Positions 32,364-41,411 are shown, numbered from the stretch's first letter. The stretch is DNA of 64,000 bases from Paractinoplanes rishiriensis (GCF_016862375.1 NZ_BOMV01000006.1:62001-126000), one strand, 5' to 3'. Numbers and translations are program-made. Notes: generated by a model not told the origin, from the letters alone.

Positions 32364-33614
32364 GTGAACCGCTCCATTCGCAAAGCCGCGGTCGCCGCCG
32401 CCCTGGGCCTCTCCCTCGTCCTGGCCGGCTGCGGCTCCGGCGACGACGAGTCCGCCGGCGGCAAGACCGTCCTCACCATCACCCTGTGGAACTACGCCAA
32501 CACCCCGGAATTCAAGGCCCTGTTCGACGCCTACGAGGCGGCCAACCAGGACATCGACATCAAGCCGGTCGACATCCTGGCCGACGACTACTCCAAAAAG
32601 GTCACCACGATGCTCGCCGGCGGCGACAGCTCGGACGTGATCACCATGAAGAACGTCATCGACTACGCCCGCTACGGCACCCGGGGCCAGCTGGCCCCGC
32701 TCACCGACGAGGCGGCCAAGCTCGACAAGAGCAAGTACCTCGGGCTGGACGCGTTCGACATGAACGGGCAGTACTACGCGCTGCCGTACCGGTCGGACTT
32801 CTGGATCCTCTACTACAACAAGAAGCTGCTGAAGGCCGACGGTGCCGACCTGTCGCGCCTGACCTGGCAGCAGTACGCGCAGCTGGCCAAGGCGTCCACC
32901 ACCGGCTCGGGCGCCGAGCAGGTGCACGGCGCCTACCAGCACACCTGGCGCTCGATCGTGCAGGCCATCGCGGCCGCGCAGACCGGCGGCGACCAGCTGA
33001 GCGGCGACTACGGCTTCATGGCGCAGCAGTACGCGCTGGCGCTTGACCTGGAGAAGTCCGGCGCCACCATGCCGTGGGCCACGGCCAAGACCCAGAAGGT
33101 CACCTACAACGGCGTCTTCTCCACCAACAAGGCCGCGCTGCTGCCGATGGGCACCTGGTACATCTCGCTGCTGCTCCAGTCGAAGCCGCCGGTGGAGTGG
33201 GGCATCGCGCCGCTGCCGCAGGCCGCGGCGTCCGGCCCGGTCACCACGTTCGGCTCGCCGACCGCGTTCGCGGTGAACAAGAAGGCCAAGAACGCGGACG
33301 CGGCCAAGAAGTTCGTCGCCTGGGCCTCGGGTCCGGAGGGTGCGTCCATTCTCGCCAAGATCGGCGTATCGCCCTCGTTCCGTGACCAGAGCATCCTGGA
33401 CACCTACTTCGCGACCGCCGGCATGCCGACCGACGACATCGCCAAGAAGGCGTTCCAGCCCGAGAAGGTCGCGCTGGAGATGCCGGTCAACGAGAAGTCC
33501 TCGGACGTCGACGTGATCCTGAACGAGGAGCACGAGCTGATCATGACCGGGGACAAGACCGTCGACGCGGGCCTCGCCGAGATGAGCAAGCGGGTCAGGT
33601 CCGAGGTCCAGTGA
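32364..33614 (+). CDS. Sugar ABC transporter substrate-binding lipoprotein
   Basis: A 416-aa extracellular family-1 solute-binding protein. GTG 32364 follows AAGGAG by 6 nt and is preferred over ATG 32349. The lipoprotein signal ends LSLVLAGC-GSGDD, so the mature N-terminal Cys is lipidated and membrane-tethered. The mature protein has the two-lobed pattern: TLWNYANTPEFKALFDAYEA, YALPYRSDFWILYYNKKLLK and GTWYISLLLQSKPPVEWG (ligand-site aromatic residues). It delivers a carbohydrate, probably an oligosaccharide, to the two permeases behind it. No ATPase gene is present in the operon; a shared MsiK-type ATPase elsewhere is expected, as in many actinobacteria. Confidence 0.93.
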   Translation: MNRSIRKAAVAAALGLSLVLAGCGSGDDESAGGKTVLTITLWNYANTPEFKALFDAYEAANQDIDIKPVDILADDYSKKVTTMLAGGDSSDVITMKNVIDYARYGTRGQLAPLTDEAAKLDKSKYLGLDAFDMNGQYYALPYRSDFWILYYNKKLLKADGADLSRLTWQQYAQLAKASTTGSGAEQVHGAYQHTWRSIVQAIAAAQTGGDQLSGDYGFMAQQYALALDLEKSGATMPWATAKTQKVTYNGVFSTNKAALLPMGTWYISLLLQSKPPVEWGIAPLPQAAASGPVTTFGSPTAFAVNKKAKNADAAKKFVAWASGPEGASILAKIGVSPSFRDQSILDTYFATAGMPTDDIAKKAFQPEKVALEMPVNEKSSDVDVILNEEHELIMTGDKTVDAGLAEMSKRVRSEVQ

Positions 33615-34483
33615 GTACACGGCGAAATCGGGCGTACATCGGCTGGGTTTTCATCCTTCCGAACTTCCTCGGGTTCGCGGCTCTCACGCTCGTGCCCGTG
33701 GTGATCGCGCTGGCCCTGTCGTTCCTGAAATGGAACTCGTACGACAGCCCGACCTGGGCCGGACTGGACAACTTCCGGCGGATGGTGGCCAGCGACACGT
33801 TCTGGACGGCACTGTTCAACACGGCCTACTACGCGGCCGGGCACATCCCGCTCACCCTGGTGGCGGCGCTCGGTTTCGCCATCCTGCTCAACCGCAGGCT
33901 GCGCGGGGTGAACTTCTTCCGCACCGCGCTGTTCTTTCCGTACGTGACCTCGCTGGTAGCCGCCGCGGTGGTCTGGAACATGCTGTTCAGCCCGGAGTTC
34001 GGGCCGGTGAACCAGGCGCTGCACGCGCTCGGCATCGCCGACCCGCCGGGCTGGACCACCTCCACCACCTGGGCCATGCCCGCGGTCATCATCACCAGCG
34101 TCTGGCGCGACCTGGGCTACTACATGGTGATCTACCTGGCCGGCCTGCAGACCATCCCGGCCTACCTGAACGAGGCGGCCGAGATGGACGGTGCCAACGC
34201 CTGGCAGCGGTTCCGGCACGTGACCTGGCCGGGGCTGCGGCCCACCACGTTCTTCGTGCTGATCATGCTGACCATCTCCAGCTTCAAGGTGTTCGACCTG
34301 GTGCAGGTGATGACCGAGGGCGGGCCGGGCCGGTCCACCCTGGTGCTCTCCCAGCTGATCTTCCGGGAGGGCATCACCGAGGGCCGGTTCGGCTACTCGT
34401 CGGCGATCTCGATGGTGCTGTTCGTGGTGGTCCTGACCGTCACGCTGATCCAGTTCCGGCTGCAGAAGAGGTGGGAACAGTGA
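33611..34483 (+). CDS. Sugar ABC transporter permease (MalF/UgpA type)
   Basis: A 290-aa inner-membrane permease with six helices. It opens RAYIGWVFILPNFLGFAALT and contains the EAA loop NEAAEMDGANAWQRFRHVTW (about residues 188-207), the contact site for the ATPase. GTG 33611 overlaps the stop of the binding-protein gene by 4 bp (GTGA), and its own stop overlaps the next start in the same way, so the proteins are made in step. It forms a heterodimeric channel with the next permease. Confidence 0.94.
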   Translation: MSTRRNRAYIGWVFILPNFLGFAALTLVPVVIALALSFLKWNSYDSPTWAGLDNFRRMVASDTFWTALFNTAYYAAGHIPLTLVAALGFAILLNRRLRGVNFFRTALFFPYVTSLVAAAVVWNMLFSPEFGPVNQALHALGIADPPGWTTSTTWAMPAVIITSVWRDLGYYMVIYLAGLQTIPAYLNEAAEMDGANAWQRFRHVTWPGLRPTTFFVLIMLTISSFKVFDLVQVMTEGGPGRSTLVLSQLIFREGITEGRFGYSSAISMVLFVVVLTVTLIQFRLQKRWEQ

Positions 34484-35367
34484 GCCTCACCCTGAACCGG
34501 CGGGTGGACACCCCGCCCGTACCGGGCGGGGAACCGGGCCGCCCGCGCCGCGGTGACGGCATCCGCCGGGCCGTGCGGTACGTGCTGTTGATCGGGCTCA
34601 GCGTCGGCGTGCTGATGCCGTTCGTCTGGATGGTGTCGTCCTCACTCAAGCAGAACGAGCACGTCTTCACGGTCCCGATCGAGTGGATACCGCGGACGTT
34701 CGAGTGGGGCAACTACGCGCAGATCTGGGAAGACATCCCGCTGGCGATGTACCTGGGCAACTCGCTGTTCCTGGCGGTGGCCATCACCTTCCTCCAGGTG
34801 CTGACCGGCAGCTTCGCGGCGTACGGCTTCGCCAAGACCCGCTTCCCCGGCCGGGACGCGCTGTTCCTCGCGTACCTGGCCACCATCGCGGTGCCCTGGC
34901 AGGCGTACATGGTTCCGCAGTACATCCTGATGCAGAAGGCCGGACTGGTGGACACCCACTGGTCGCTGATCCTGCTCCAGGCGTTCGGTGCCTTCGGGGT
35001 GTTCCTGATGCGGCAGTACTACCTCACGATCCCGGACGAGTTGATCGAGGCGGCCCGGCTGGACGGGCTGACCGAGTTCGGGATCTGGGCCCGGATCATG
35101 CTGCCGCTGTCGAAGCCGGCGCTGGCCAGCCTCGCGCTGCTCACCTTCGTCAACACCTGGAACGACTACATGGGCCCGTTCATCTATCTGACCAGCAACG
35201 AGCTGTGGACCGTGCAGATCGGCCTGCGCTCGTTCGTCGGGGTCTACGACACCCAGTACGCGCTGATCATGACGGGTTCGGTGATCTCGGTCCTGCCGGT
35301 GCTGCTGATGTTCCTGCTCGGGCAGCGCTACTTCGTCCGCGGCATCGCCACGAGCGGCCTCAAGTGA
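34480..35367 (+). CDS. Sugar ABC transporter permease (MalG/UgpE type)
   Basis: A 295-aa permease with six helices; an N-terminal ~25-residue hydrophilic head (RRVDTPPVPGGEPGRPRRGD) precedes helix 1. Family landmarks: PFVWMVSSSLKQNEHVF after helix 1 and the EAA loop IEAARLDGLTEFGIWARIML (about residues 189-208). The C-terminus LLGQRYFVRGIATSGLK is the standard MalG-like end. GTG 34480 overlaps the upstream stop (GTGA); the stop overlaps the BNR-protein start. Second half of the importer channel. Confidence 0.94.
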   Translation: MSLTLNRRVDTPPVPGGEPGRPRRGDGIRRAVRYVLLIGLSVGVLMPFVWMVSSSLKQNEHVFTVPIEWIPRTFEWGNYAQIWEDIPLAMYLGNSLFLAVAITFLQVLTGSFAAYGFAKTRFPGRDALFLAYLATIAVPWQAYMVPQYILMQKAGLVDTHWSLILLQAFGAFGVFLMRQYYLTIPDELIEAARLDGLTEFGIWARIMLPLSKPALASLALLTFVNTWNDYMGPFIYLTSNELWTVQIGLRSFVGVYDTQYALIMTGSVISVLPVLLMFLLGQRYFVRGIATSGLK

Positions 35368-36575
35368 CGTCGGTCCTGACCACGAACGGCCGCACCGCCC
35401 TGTCGTACACCGGCTACATGAACGGCGAGTCGTTCCAGCAGGACGGCATCGTGACCGCCGGCGACCAGCAGTACGCCGCGTTCTGGGACGAGGACGGTTA
35501 CGTCAACGTCTCGCGGCGCCGGACCCCGGACGGCGCCTGGCAGAACGTGCGGCTCACCGACTACCGCACCACCTCGACCGACTCGCACAACACGATCAGC
35601 ATCGGCGTCGCGGCCCGGGACGGCAGCATCCACCTGGCCTTCGACATGCACTCCAGCGAGCTGCGCTACCGCCGGTCGGCGGACGCCGTGACCTGGTCGC
35701 CGGTCGCCACCAGCCTGGCCGGCACCACGCTGGACCAGGTCACCTACCCGCAGTTCATCCCGGTTCCGGACGGCACGTTGCAGCTGGCCATCCGGACCGG
35801 GCTGAGCGGTTCGGGCGACGAGGTGCTTTTTGAGTACGCGAACGACGCGTGGACGTACCTCGGAAAGTTCCTCGACGGCACCTCGGCCGGCAACAACCCG
35901 TACCTGTTCGGCATCGAGTACGACCGCGCCGGGCTGCTGCACGCCACCTGGACCGTCCGGGAAACCCCCGATCCCAGCACCAACCACGATCTCTACTACG
36001 CGTACAGCCCGGACCGGGGGCGCACCTGGCACAACAACGCCGGCGCGGTGCTGGCGACGCCGCTGCTCCCGGACGACGACGCCCTGCGGGTCTGGGACAT
36101 CGCCCGCAACCGCGGCCTGATCAATCAGGAGGCGCAGGCCGTCGACGCGGCCGGCGTCGTACACGTCCTGGCCTCGCACCTGCCGGACGATGCGCCGGAC
36201 CAGACTGACTTCGCCGCGGCCCGGGAGAACGCCGTGCTGGTGCACTACTGGCGGAACCCGGAGTCGAAGGTGTGGCGGCGGAACCACACGTCGTTCCGCG
36301 GCGGGCTGTCCCGCGGTGACGTCGCGGCCGACTCCGCCGGCAATCTCCACGTCGTCTGCACCGACTCGTCGACCCGGCGGCTGCACGTCGGGACCGCGTC
36401 GAAGGCGTCCGGCTGGACCGGCTGGGAGACCCGGCACGTCTCCGACCCGATCTACTACTCCGACCCGCTGATCGACCGGGCCCGGCTGCGGGCGCAGGGC
36501 GTGCTGAGCGTCTTCGCGCCCCGGCACGGCGGCGGCCAGATCGACGTCCAGGACTGGCCGGTAGGCCCCGGGTAG
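35364..36575 (+). CDS. BNR-repeat propeller protein (BNR_4 family), possible polysaccharide lyase/glycosidase
   Basis: A 403-aa protein without signal peptide, so cytosolic. The family core is visible: TSTDSHNTISIGVAARDGSI followed by HLAFDMHSSELRYRRS, a D-x-H-N plus second His pattern kept across BNR_4 proteins, which include beta-propeller enzymes acting on uronate- or rhamnose-containing glycans. Repeats such as YAYSPDRGRTWHNNAG are Asp-box-like blades. GTG 35364 overlaps the permease stop (GTGA). Being intracellular and last in the uptake operon, it probably cleaves the imported oligosaccharide. Lyase versus hydrolase is not decidable. Its TAG stop lies inside the -10 (TAGTCT) of the next gene. 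Confidence 0.8.
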   Translation: MTSVLTTNGRTALSYTGYMNGESFQQDGIVTAGDQQYAAFWDEDGYVNVSRRRTPDGAWQNVRLTDYRTTSTDSHNTISIGVAARDGSIHLAFDMHSSELRYRRSADAVTWSPVATSLAGTTLDQVTYPQFIPVPDGTLQLAIRTGLSGSGDEVLFEYANDAWTYLGKFLDGTSAGNNPYLFGIEYDRAGLLHATWTVRETPDPSTNHDLYYAYSPDRGRTWHNNAGAVLATPLLPDDDALRVWDIARNRGLINQEAQAVDAAGVVHVLASHLPDDAPDQTDFAAARENAVLVHYWRNPESKVWRRNHTSFRGGLSRGDVAADSAGNLHVVCTDSSTRRLHVGTASKASGWTGWETRHVSDPIYYSDPLIDRARLRAQGVLSVFAPRHGGGQIDVQDWPVGPG

Positions 36576-36585
36576 TCTTGCGCGA

Positions 36586-37782
36586 ATGCCCGCGGCACCG
36601 CAGCACCGGATGGCGTGGCTGGACGCGCTGCGCGCGGTGGCCGCGCTGCTCGTGGTGTACGCCCACCTGAGCCACTACCTGCTGCGCGGCGCCCGCGACG
36701 TGTCGGCCGAGTGGCTGCACGCGGGCACCGCCGGGGTCATGCTCTTCTTCCTGGTCAGCGGGTACATCATCCCGGCGTCGCTGGAGCGGCACGGCGACCT
36801 GCGCCGGTTCTGGATCAACCGGGCCGCCCGGCTGTTCCCGCTCTATCTGGTGGTCGCGGCGCTGTGCGTGGCGGTGCTGCCGCTCGACCCCTATCTGTCC
36901 GCGCACCCGGGCACCGCGGTGGTCGCGCACGCCACCATGCTCACCCACCTGCTCGGCGTTCCGCTGGTCACCCCGGTGTTCTGGACGCTGACCTTCGAGA
37001 TGGCGTTCTACCTGGTGGTCAGCGCCCTGTTCGCGCTCGGCTGGCACCGGGCGAGCGGCGGCATCGCGATCGCGCTGGCGGCCGTCGCGGTGCTCACCGC
37101 GCCGCTGTCCCCCGGCGTACCGGTCCCGCCGGTGCTCGCCGCCGTGCTGCTGGCCTGCGGCCTGGCCGCGCTCACCTGCGGCCGCCGCCCGCTGGTGGCG
37201 GCCGGCGCGGTGACGCTGCTCGCCGCGGCCGCCGTGCTGCTGCTGGCCGGGCAGGACCGGGCGCACGTCTGGGACGGGCTGCTGATCCCGGCCGTCATGT
37301 TCGTCGGCACCACGATCTACCGGGCCGAACGCGGTCAGATCCCGCGCCGGCGGGCGGTGCTGGCGGCCGCCGTGGTGGCCGCGGCCCTGCTGGTCAACTG
37401 GCTCGCCGAGTTGGTCGCCCTGGACGGCCTGACCGCGCGGTACGTGACCCGGTCGGTGCTCACGCTGCTGGTGATCGGCGGCTCGTTCGCGGTCGGCATG
37501 GTCCTGCGACACCGCCGGGTGCCGCGCGCGCTGGCCTGGATCGGGCTGGTCAGCTACTCGGTCTATCTGGTGCACGTACCGCTGATCCGGCTGACCGGGC
37601 CGATCCTGTCCGGCGCCCGCGGGCCGCTCGAACCGGTCGCGGTGCTGACTTTCTTGGCCGTGCTGTTCGGGTTGTCCTGGCTCAGCTACCGGTACGTGGA
37701 GCTGCCGGGTCAGCGGCTGGGCCGTCGGCTGGCCGGCTCGCCGGTGCCGCCGAAACCCCGCGTCGAGGTCGGCGCGACGTAA
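36586..37782 (+). CDS. Acyltransferase 3 family membrane protein
   Basis: A 398-aa protein with about ten helices. HRMAWLDALRAVAALLVVYA near the start carries the LDxLRAxAxxxV signature with catalytic His in AHLSHYLL; MLFFLVSGYIIPASLERHGD and RFWINRAARLFPLYL follow, then the final SYSVYLVHVPLI. Such proteins O-acylate surface polysaccharide, peptidoglycan or secondary metabolites using cytosolic acyl donors. ATG 36586 is 7 nt after TAGTCT (36573-36578) with no ribosome site, so leaderless; it therefore has its own promoter although it is only 10 bp past the sugar operon. Confidence 0.9.
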   Translation: MPAAPQHRMAWLDALRAVAALLVVYAHLSHYLLRGARDVSAEWLHAGTAGVMLFFLVSGYIIPASLERHGDLRRFWINRAARLFPLYLVVAALCVAVLPLDPYLSAHPGTAVVAHATMLTHLLGVPLVTPVFWTLTFEMAFYLVVSALFALGWHRASGGIAIALAAVAVLTAPLSPGVPVPPVLAAVLLACGLAALTCGRRPLVAAGAVTLLAAAAVLLLAGQDRAHVWDGLLIPAVMFVGTTIYRAERGQIPRRRAVLAAAVVAAALLVNWLAELVALDGLTARYVTRSVLTLLVIGGSFAVGMVLRHRRVPRALAWIGLVSYSVYLVHVPLIRLTGPILSGARGPLEPVAVLTFLAVLFGLSWLSYRYVELPGQRLGRRLAGSPVPPKPRVEVGAT

Positions 37783-37792
37783 ACTCCTGCGC

Positions 37793-38725
37793 ATGTCGAC
37801 GGCGCCGCGAGCGGTCCTCGCGCAGCTGCCGCGCGCGCCCGGCGTCTATCGGTTCCGCGACGCCCGGGGCCGCGCGCTCTACATCGGGCGGGCCACCGAT
37901 CTGCGCAGCCGGGTCGGGTCGTACTGGTCGGACCTGCGCGACCGGCGGCACCTGCGGCGGATGGTCCCGCAGATCACCGGGATCGAGGCGGTCGTCTGCG
38001 CGTCGGTGCACGAGTCCACCTGGCTGGAGCGCAACCTGCTGGAGCGTTCCCGGCCGCGGTGGAACCGGGCGGTCGGCGGCGCCGAGGTGCCGGTCTGCAT
38101 CGCGCTGACCCGGGTCAACGGCGTGCCACGGCTCACGGTCGTGCACTGGCCGGTCGCGGGCCCGGCCGCCGAGGTGACGTTCGGGCCCTACCTGGGCGGT
38201 GCCAAGACCCGGCTGGCGGTCTCGGCGCTCGATCGGGTGCTGCCGCTGCGCTACACCGACGACCGGCTCGCCGGCTGCCAGCGCGACCTGGCCCGGGTGC
38301 GCGGCATCGATCTGGCCGATCGCGAGGTGCTCCTGACGACGATCCTGGCCGTCCTGCACCGCCAAAATCCACAGATCGATGCCGTACGCGACCAGCTCGC
38401 CGACCTGCGTGACCGGGCCGCCGGCCGGCTGGCCTTCGAGCTCGCGGCCCGGATCCAGCAGGAGATCGAGGCGATCGACTGGGTGGTGGCCGAGCAGCGG
38501 ATGACCGCGCCGGCCGGCGACGATGCCGAGATCCACGGCTGGGCGGACGGCCTGCTGGTCTCGTTCCGGGTACGCGGCGGCCGGGTCTGCGGCTGGGAAC
38601 AGCGCCGCTGCGCTCGGGCGGACGCCCAGCCGTACCTGGACCGGACCCCGGCGGCCTGGGCCGAGTTCGCGGCCCGCAGCGCCGAACTGGGCGGCCGGCT
38701 GGCTCAGCCGGGCTCGATGCCGTAG
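37793..38725 (+). CDS. Stand-alone GIY-YIG endonuclease, UvrC N-terminal-like
   Basis: A 310-aa nuclease resembling the 3-prime-incising half of UvrC. The GIY-YIG domain (~10-95) reads APGVYRFRDARGRALYIGRA with Arg in TDLRSRVGSYW and Glu in STWLERNLLERSRPRWN. A UVR-like helical hairpin (LAFELAARIQQEIEAIDWVV) follows near residue 215. The RNase-H-like and HhH domains of full UvrC (~600 aa) are missing, so it is an accessory nuclease comparable to Cho or the DinG/UvrC-like proteins of actinobacteria, acting in DNA repair. ATG 37793 is 7 nt after TAAACT (37780-37785), leaderless. Overlaps the convergent DUF3224 gene by 22 bp. Confidence 0.85.
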   Translation: MSTAPRAVLAQLPRAPGVYRFRDARGRALYIGRATDLRSRVGSYWSDLRDRRHLRRMVPQITGIEAVVCASVHESTWLERNLLERSRPRWNRAVGGAEVPVCIALTRVNGVPRLTVVHWPVAGPAAEVTFGPYLGGAKTRLAVSALDRVLPLRYTDDRLAGCQRDLARVRGIDLADREVLLTTILAVLHRQNPQIDAVRDQLADLRDRAAGRLAFELAARIQQEIEAIDWVVAEQRMTAPAGDDAEIHGWADGLLVSFRVRGGRVCGWEQRRCARADAQPYLDRTPAAWAEFAARSAELGGRLAQPGSMP

Positions 38726-39108
38726 TCGAACGCGTAGTGGTGGACCGCGCCGAGGTTCTCGATGGTGAACTCGCCGCGCAGGCCGAGCAGCTCGTCGGTG
38801 CCGGAGTCGGGCACCACGGTGACGGTCAGGCTGCTGGCGCCGCGCTGCAGGTGGCCGCAGTGCTGGAGGGCGAACCCGCCGCGCCGGCCCTCGAGGTCGC
38901 CGGTGATCCGCTCGATCGCCACGTAGCCGGCCGAGTTGTCGATCGAGGTGCCGATCGACAGCATGTGCCCGACGCCGGTGCCGGTGAGGCCGCCGGTGAA
39001 CGTCTTGAGCACCTTCATCCGGCCGATCACCTCGTCGTCCGCGTCCAGCGGCTCGAACGTGACCTCGAACTCCCCGGTCGTGCGCCTCCTGGTCGTCTCC
39101 ACCCCCAC
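38704..39108 (-). CDS. DUF3224 protein
   Basis: A 134-aa beta-barrel protein of the DUF3224 family: GEFEVTFEPLDADDEVIGRM, then TKTFTGGLTGTGVGHMLS-like TFTGGLTGTGVG, YVAIERITGDLEGRRGGFAL, QHCGHLQRGASSLTVTVVPD and the terminal LRGEFTIENLGAVHHYAFDY. Related allene-oxide-cyclase-like barrels suggest small-molecule binding; function unknown. The start is uncertain: GTG 39108 or 39102 gives the usual short head. Its stop lies within the end of the convergent GIY-YIG gene. Confidence 0.8.
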   Translation of the reverse strand: MGVETTRRRTTGEFEVTFEPLDADDEVIGRMKVLKTFTGGLTGTGVGHMLSIGTSIDNSAGYVAIERITGDLEGRRGGFALQHCGHLQRGASSLTVTVVPDSGTDELLGLRGEFTIENLGAVHHYAFDYGIEPG

Positions 39109-39152
39109 ATCCCAACAGGTCGGCACCGGGCCGGGGGCGGGAATCGGCCAGC

Positions 39153-40370
39153 TCAGTCGAGGGTGACCACGGTGCCGGTGTGCCGGGCCCGCTCGGCGGC
39201 CCAGACCACCCGGTGGCTGGCCAGGCTGGTGGCGGCGTCCGACCGGATCGCCGTGCGGTCGCCGGTGGCCACCGCGGCCAGGAAGGCGTCGACCATCGCG
39301 TGGTCGCCGTCCCGGTGGTCGGCCGTCGGGGCGGCGGCCAGGACGTCGGTGGTGTCGGCGCCGGTGCGGAAGTCGACGATCCGCAACGTCGCGCCGTCGG
39401 TGTCGAGGTAACCGTGGGTGCCGAAGATCCGGGTCTTGCGCTGCTCCATCGGGGTGAAGGCGGTCATCGTGAACGCGATCGTGCCGCCGCCGCTCAGTTC
39501 CATGGTGACCACTTGGTGGTCGACCGTGTCGTTGTGCCCGTTGTAGACGCATTCGCCGTACCGCCCGTCGCGCAGCGCCGCCCGGATGTCGTCCGGGTCG
39601 GTGGACGGCGTCACCGCGCTCAGCGGCCAGCCCGGGCCGCAACTCAGATAGAGGCGAGGAGCCGAGTACGGGCAGGTGGGCTCGACCGCGCAGTCCAGGC
39701 AGCGGTCCGCGGCGCCGGCCGGTTTCGACGACGGGCGGAAGTGCGCGAGGCCGCCGAACGAGCTGACCCGGCGCACCTTCTCGCCGGTCAGGTACAGCAG
39801 CCAGTCGATGTCGTGGCAGGACTTGGCCAGCAGCATGGGCGACGACGACGCGGTGTCCCGCCAGGCGCCGCGGACGAACGCGTGGGCGTGGTGCCACCAG
39901 CCGACCGGCTCCAGGTGCTGGACGCTGACGATCTGACCGATCCGCCCGCCGGCCAGCACCGCGCGCACCCGGTCGGTGAACGCGGTGTAGCGCAGCACGT
40001 GGCAGACGGCGAGCAGCACGCCCGCGGCGTCGGCGGCGGCCGCGATCCGTTCGGCGGCCTCCTGGACTGGGGCGATCGGCTTCTCCAGCAACAGGTGGTG
40101 ACCGAGCCCGGCGAGCCGGACCGCGGGACCCTCGTGGTCGACGTCCTGGGTGGCGACGATCGCGGCGTCGGCCAGCCGCCGGTCGATCCCGGCCCAGTCG
40201 CCGAGGACCCCCTCGGGCGGAACGCCGAACTCGGTGGCGAACCGGTCCCGGCGTACCGGATCAGGCTCGGCGACCGCCACCACCCGGCCGGCGCCGGTGG
40301 CGACTGCGCGGCGCGCGTAATGCGTGCCGCGTAGGCCCGCGCCGACCACTAACAAACCCACCGGAGCCAT
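39153..40370 (-). CDS. Gfo/Idh/MocA family NAD(P)-dependent oxidoreductase
   Basis: A 405-aa sugar-type dehydrogenase. The Rossmann motif GLLVVGAGLRGTHYARRAV (residues ~5-22) and the catalytic EKPIAP near residue 100 are clear. A central cysteine cluster, DRCLDCAVEPTCPYSAPRLY, marks a subfamily that may bind a metal there. The substrate is probably a cyclitol or hexose derivative. ATG 40370 begins MAPVGLLVVGAG with GGGGA 8 nt upstream. Divergent from the SIS-domain gene, 103 bp apart, which suggests a shared pathway and promoter region. Confidence 0.9.
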   Translation of the reverse strand: MAPVGLLVVGAGLRGTHYARRAVATGAGRVVAVAEPDPVRRDRFATEFGVPPEGVLGDWAGIDRRLADAAIVATQDVDHEGPAVRLAGLGHHLLLEKPIAPVQEAAERIAAAADAAGVLLAVCHVLRYTAFTDRVRAVLAGGRIGQIVSVQHLEPVGWWHHAHAFVRGAWRDTASSSPMLLAKSCHDIDWLLYLTGEKVRRVSSFGGLAHFRPSSKPAGAADRCLDCAVEPTCPYSAPRLYLSCGPGWPLSAVTPSTDPDDIRAALRDGRYGECVYNGHNDTVDHQVVTMELSGGGTIAFTMTAFTPMEQRKTRIFGTHGYLDTDGATLRIVDFRTGADTTDVLAAAPTADHRDGDHAMVDAFLAAVATGDRTAIRSDAATSLASHRVVWAAERARHTGTVVTLD

Positions 40371-40438
40371 GGCGTGAATCCCCCAATTTGCGGGGTCGAT
40401 GGCCCGCACTCTGGACTGTTCGTGTGATGCACGCGTCT

Positions 40439-40465
40439 TGTGAAGCGATCAAGAACGAGCATAAT
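40439..40465 (+). promoter_or_regulatory. Promoter of the SIS-domain gene
   Basis: TTGTGA (40438-40443 region), a 16-bp spacer and CATAAT (40460-40465), 8 nt before ATG 40474. No ribosome site, so the transcript may be leaderless. Confidence 0.45.
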
Positions 40466-40473
40466 CCTCGACC

Positions 40474-41349
40474 ATGAGTCACACCGCCGCCGAGATCGCC
40501 AGCCAGCCCGGCCTGTGGGTGCGGAGCAGGGAACACACCGGACAGGCCGAGCGGGTCCTGATGGCGCCCGGTGATCGGCTTCTGATGATCGGCTGCGGAG
40601 TGTCCGGATACGTCGCGCAATGCCTCGCAGAATTGCGGGAAAAGGGCGGATTCGGCGAGACGGACGCCATTTGCGCGTCGGAATATCTGCCGCGCCGGAA
40701 ATACGACCGGGTGGTGGCGGTGACCCGGTCCGGCACCACCACCGACGTGCTCGACGCACTGCGCGAGGTACCGCCGTCGACCTACGCGGCGGCGATCACC
40801 GCGGCCCGCACCACCCACCTCGACGAGCTGACCGACACCCAGCTGCTGCTCGACTTCGCCGACGAACGCGCGGTGGTGCAGACCCGGTTCGCCACCACGG
40901 TGCTGGCGCTGGCGCGGCACACGTACGGCGAAAATCTCGAACCGGTCGTGACCGACGCGCGCACCGCGATGGCCGCCACCCTGCCGGCCGACCCGGTCGA
41001 CGTCGACCACGTGGTGTTCCTCGGCACCGGCTGGACGGTCGGGCTGGCCCACCTGGCGGCGCTCACCGTGCGCGAGATGGCCCAGGTGAGCGCGGAGTCG
41101 TACCCGGCCCGCGACTTCCGGCACGGTCCGATCGCGATGGCCGGGCCGCGGACGCTGGTGTGGTCACTCGGCGACGTGCCGCGCGACGTCGACGAGGCGG
41201 CCCGGTCGGCGGGCGCGGTCGCGTACCGCAACGACGGGGACCCGCTCGCCCACCTGGTGCTCGCGCAGCGCTTCGCGCTGGCCCTGGCCACCCACCGCGG
41301 CCTCGACCCGGACCACCCGCGGCTGCTGACCCGCTCGGTGGTGCGCTGA
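40474..41349 (+). CDS. SIS-domain sugar isomerase/deaminase-like protein
   Basis: A 291-aa protein with two SIS domains, as in AgaS, FrlB or the isomerase half of GlmS. First domain: RLLMIGCGVSGYVAQCLAEL (residues ~35-54) and VVAVTRSGTTTDVLDAL (Ser/Thr phosphosugar loop). Second: DHVVFLGTGWTVGLAHLAAL and the ESYPARDFRHGPIAMAG motif with the catalytic-type Glu and His. It likely isomerises or deaminates a phosphorylated amino sugar. Faces the Gfo/Idh/MocA gene. The ATG overlaps the stop of a possible 16-codon frame beginning at 40427, whose translation is uncertain. Confidence 0.86.
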   Translation: MSHTAAEIASQPGLWVRSREHTGQAERVLMAPGDRLLMIGCGVSGYVAQCLAELREKGGFGETDAICASEYLPRRKYDRVVAVTRSGTTTDVLDALREVPPSTYAAAITAARTTHLDELTDTQLLLDFADERAVVQTRFATTVLALARHTYGENLEPVVTDARTAMAATLPADPVDVDHVVFLGTGWTVGLAHLAALTVREMAQVSAESYPARDFRHGPIAMAGPRTLVWSLGDVPRDVDEAARSAGAVAYRNDGDPLAHLVLAQRFALALATHRGLDPDHPRLLTRSVVR

Positions 41350-41411
41350 TCGAGCCACGAGGCGGCAGGCGGGGCGACCCGTTAACCGCGCTCCCGCTAA
41401 ATGGCGGGATG

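Noticed and set aside
40427..40477. A third possible leader ORF (16 codons, ATGA overlap) before the SIS gene
   Set aside because: It has no TANNNT at the right distance, and a good CATAAT promoter lies inside it, so transcripts would usually skip its start.
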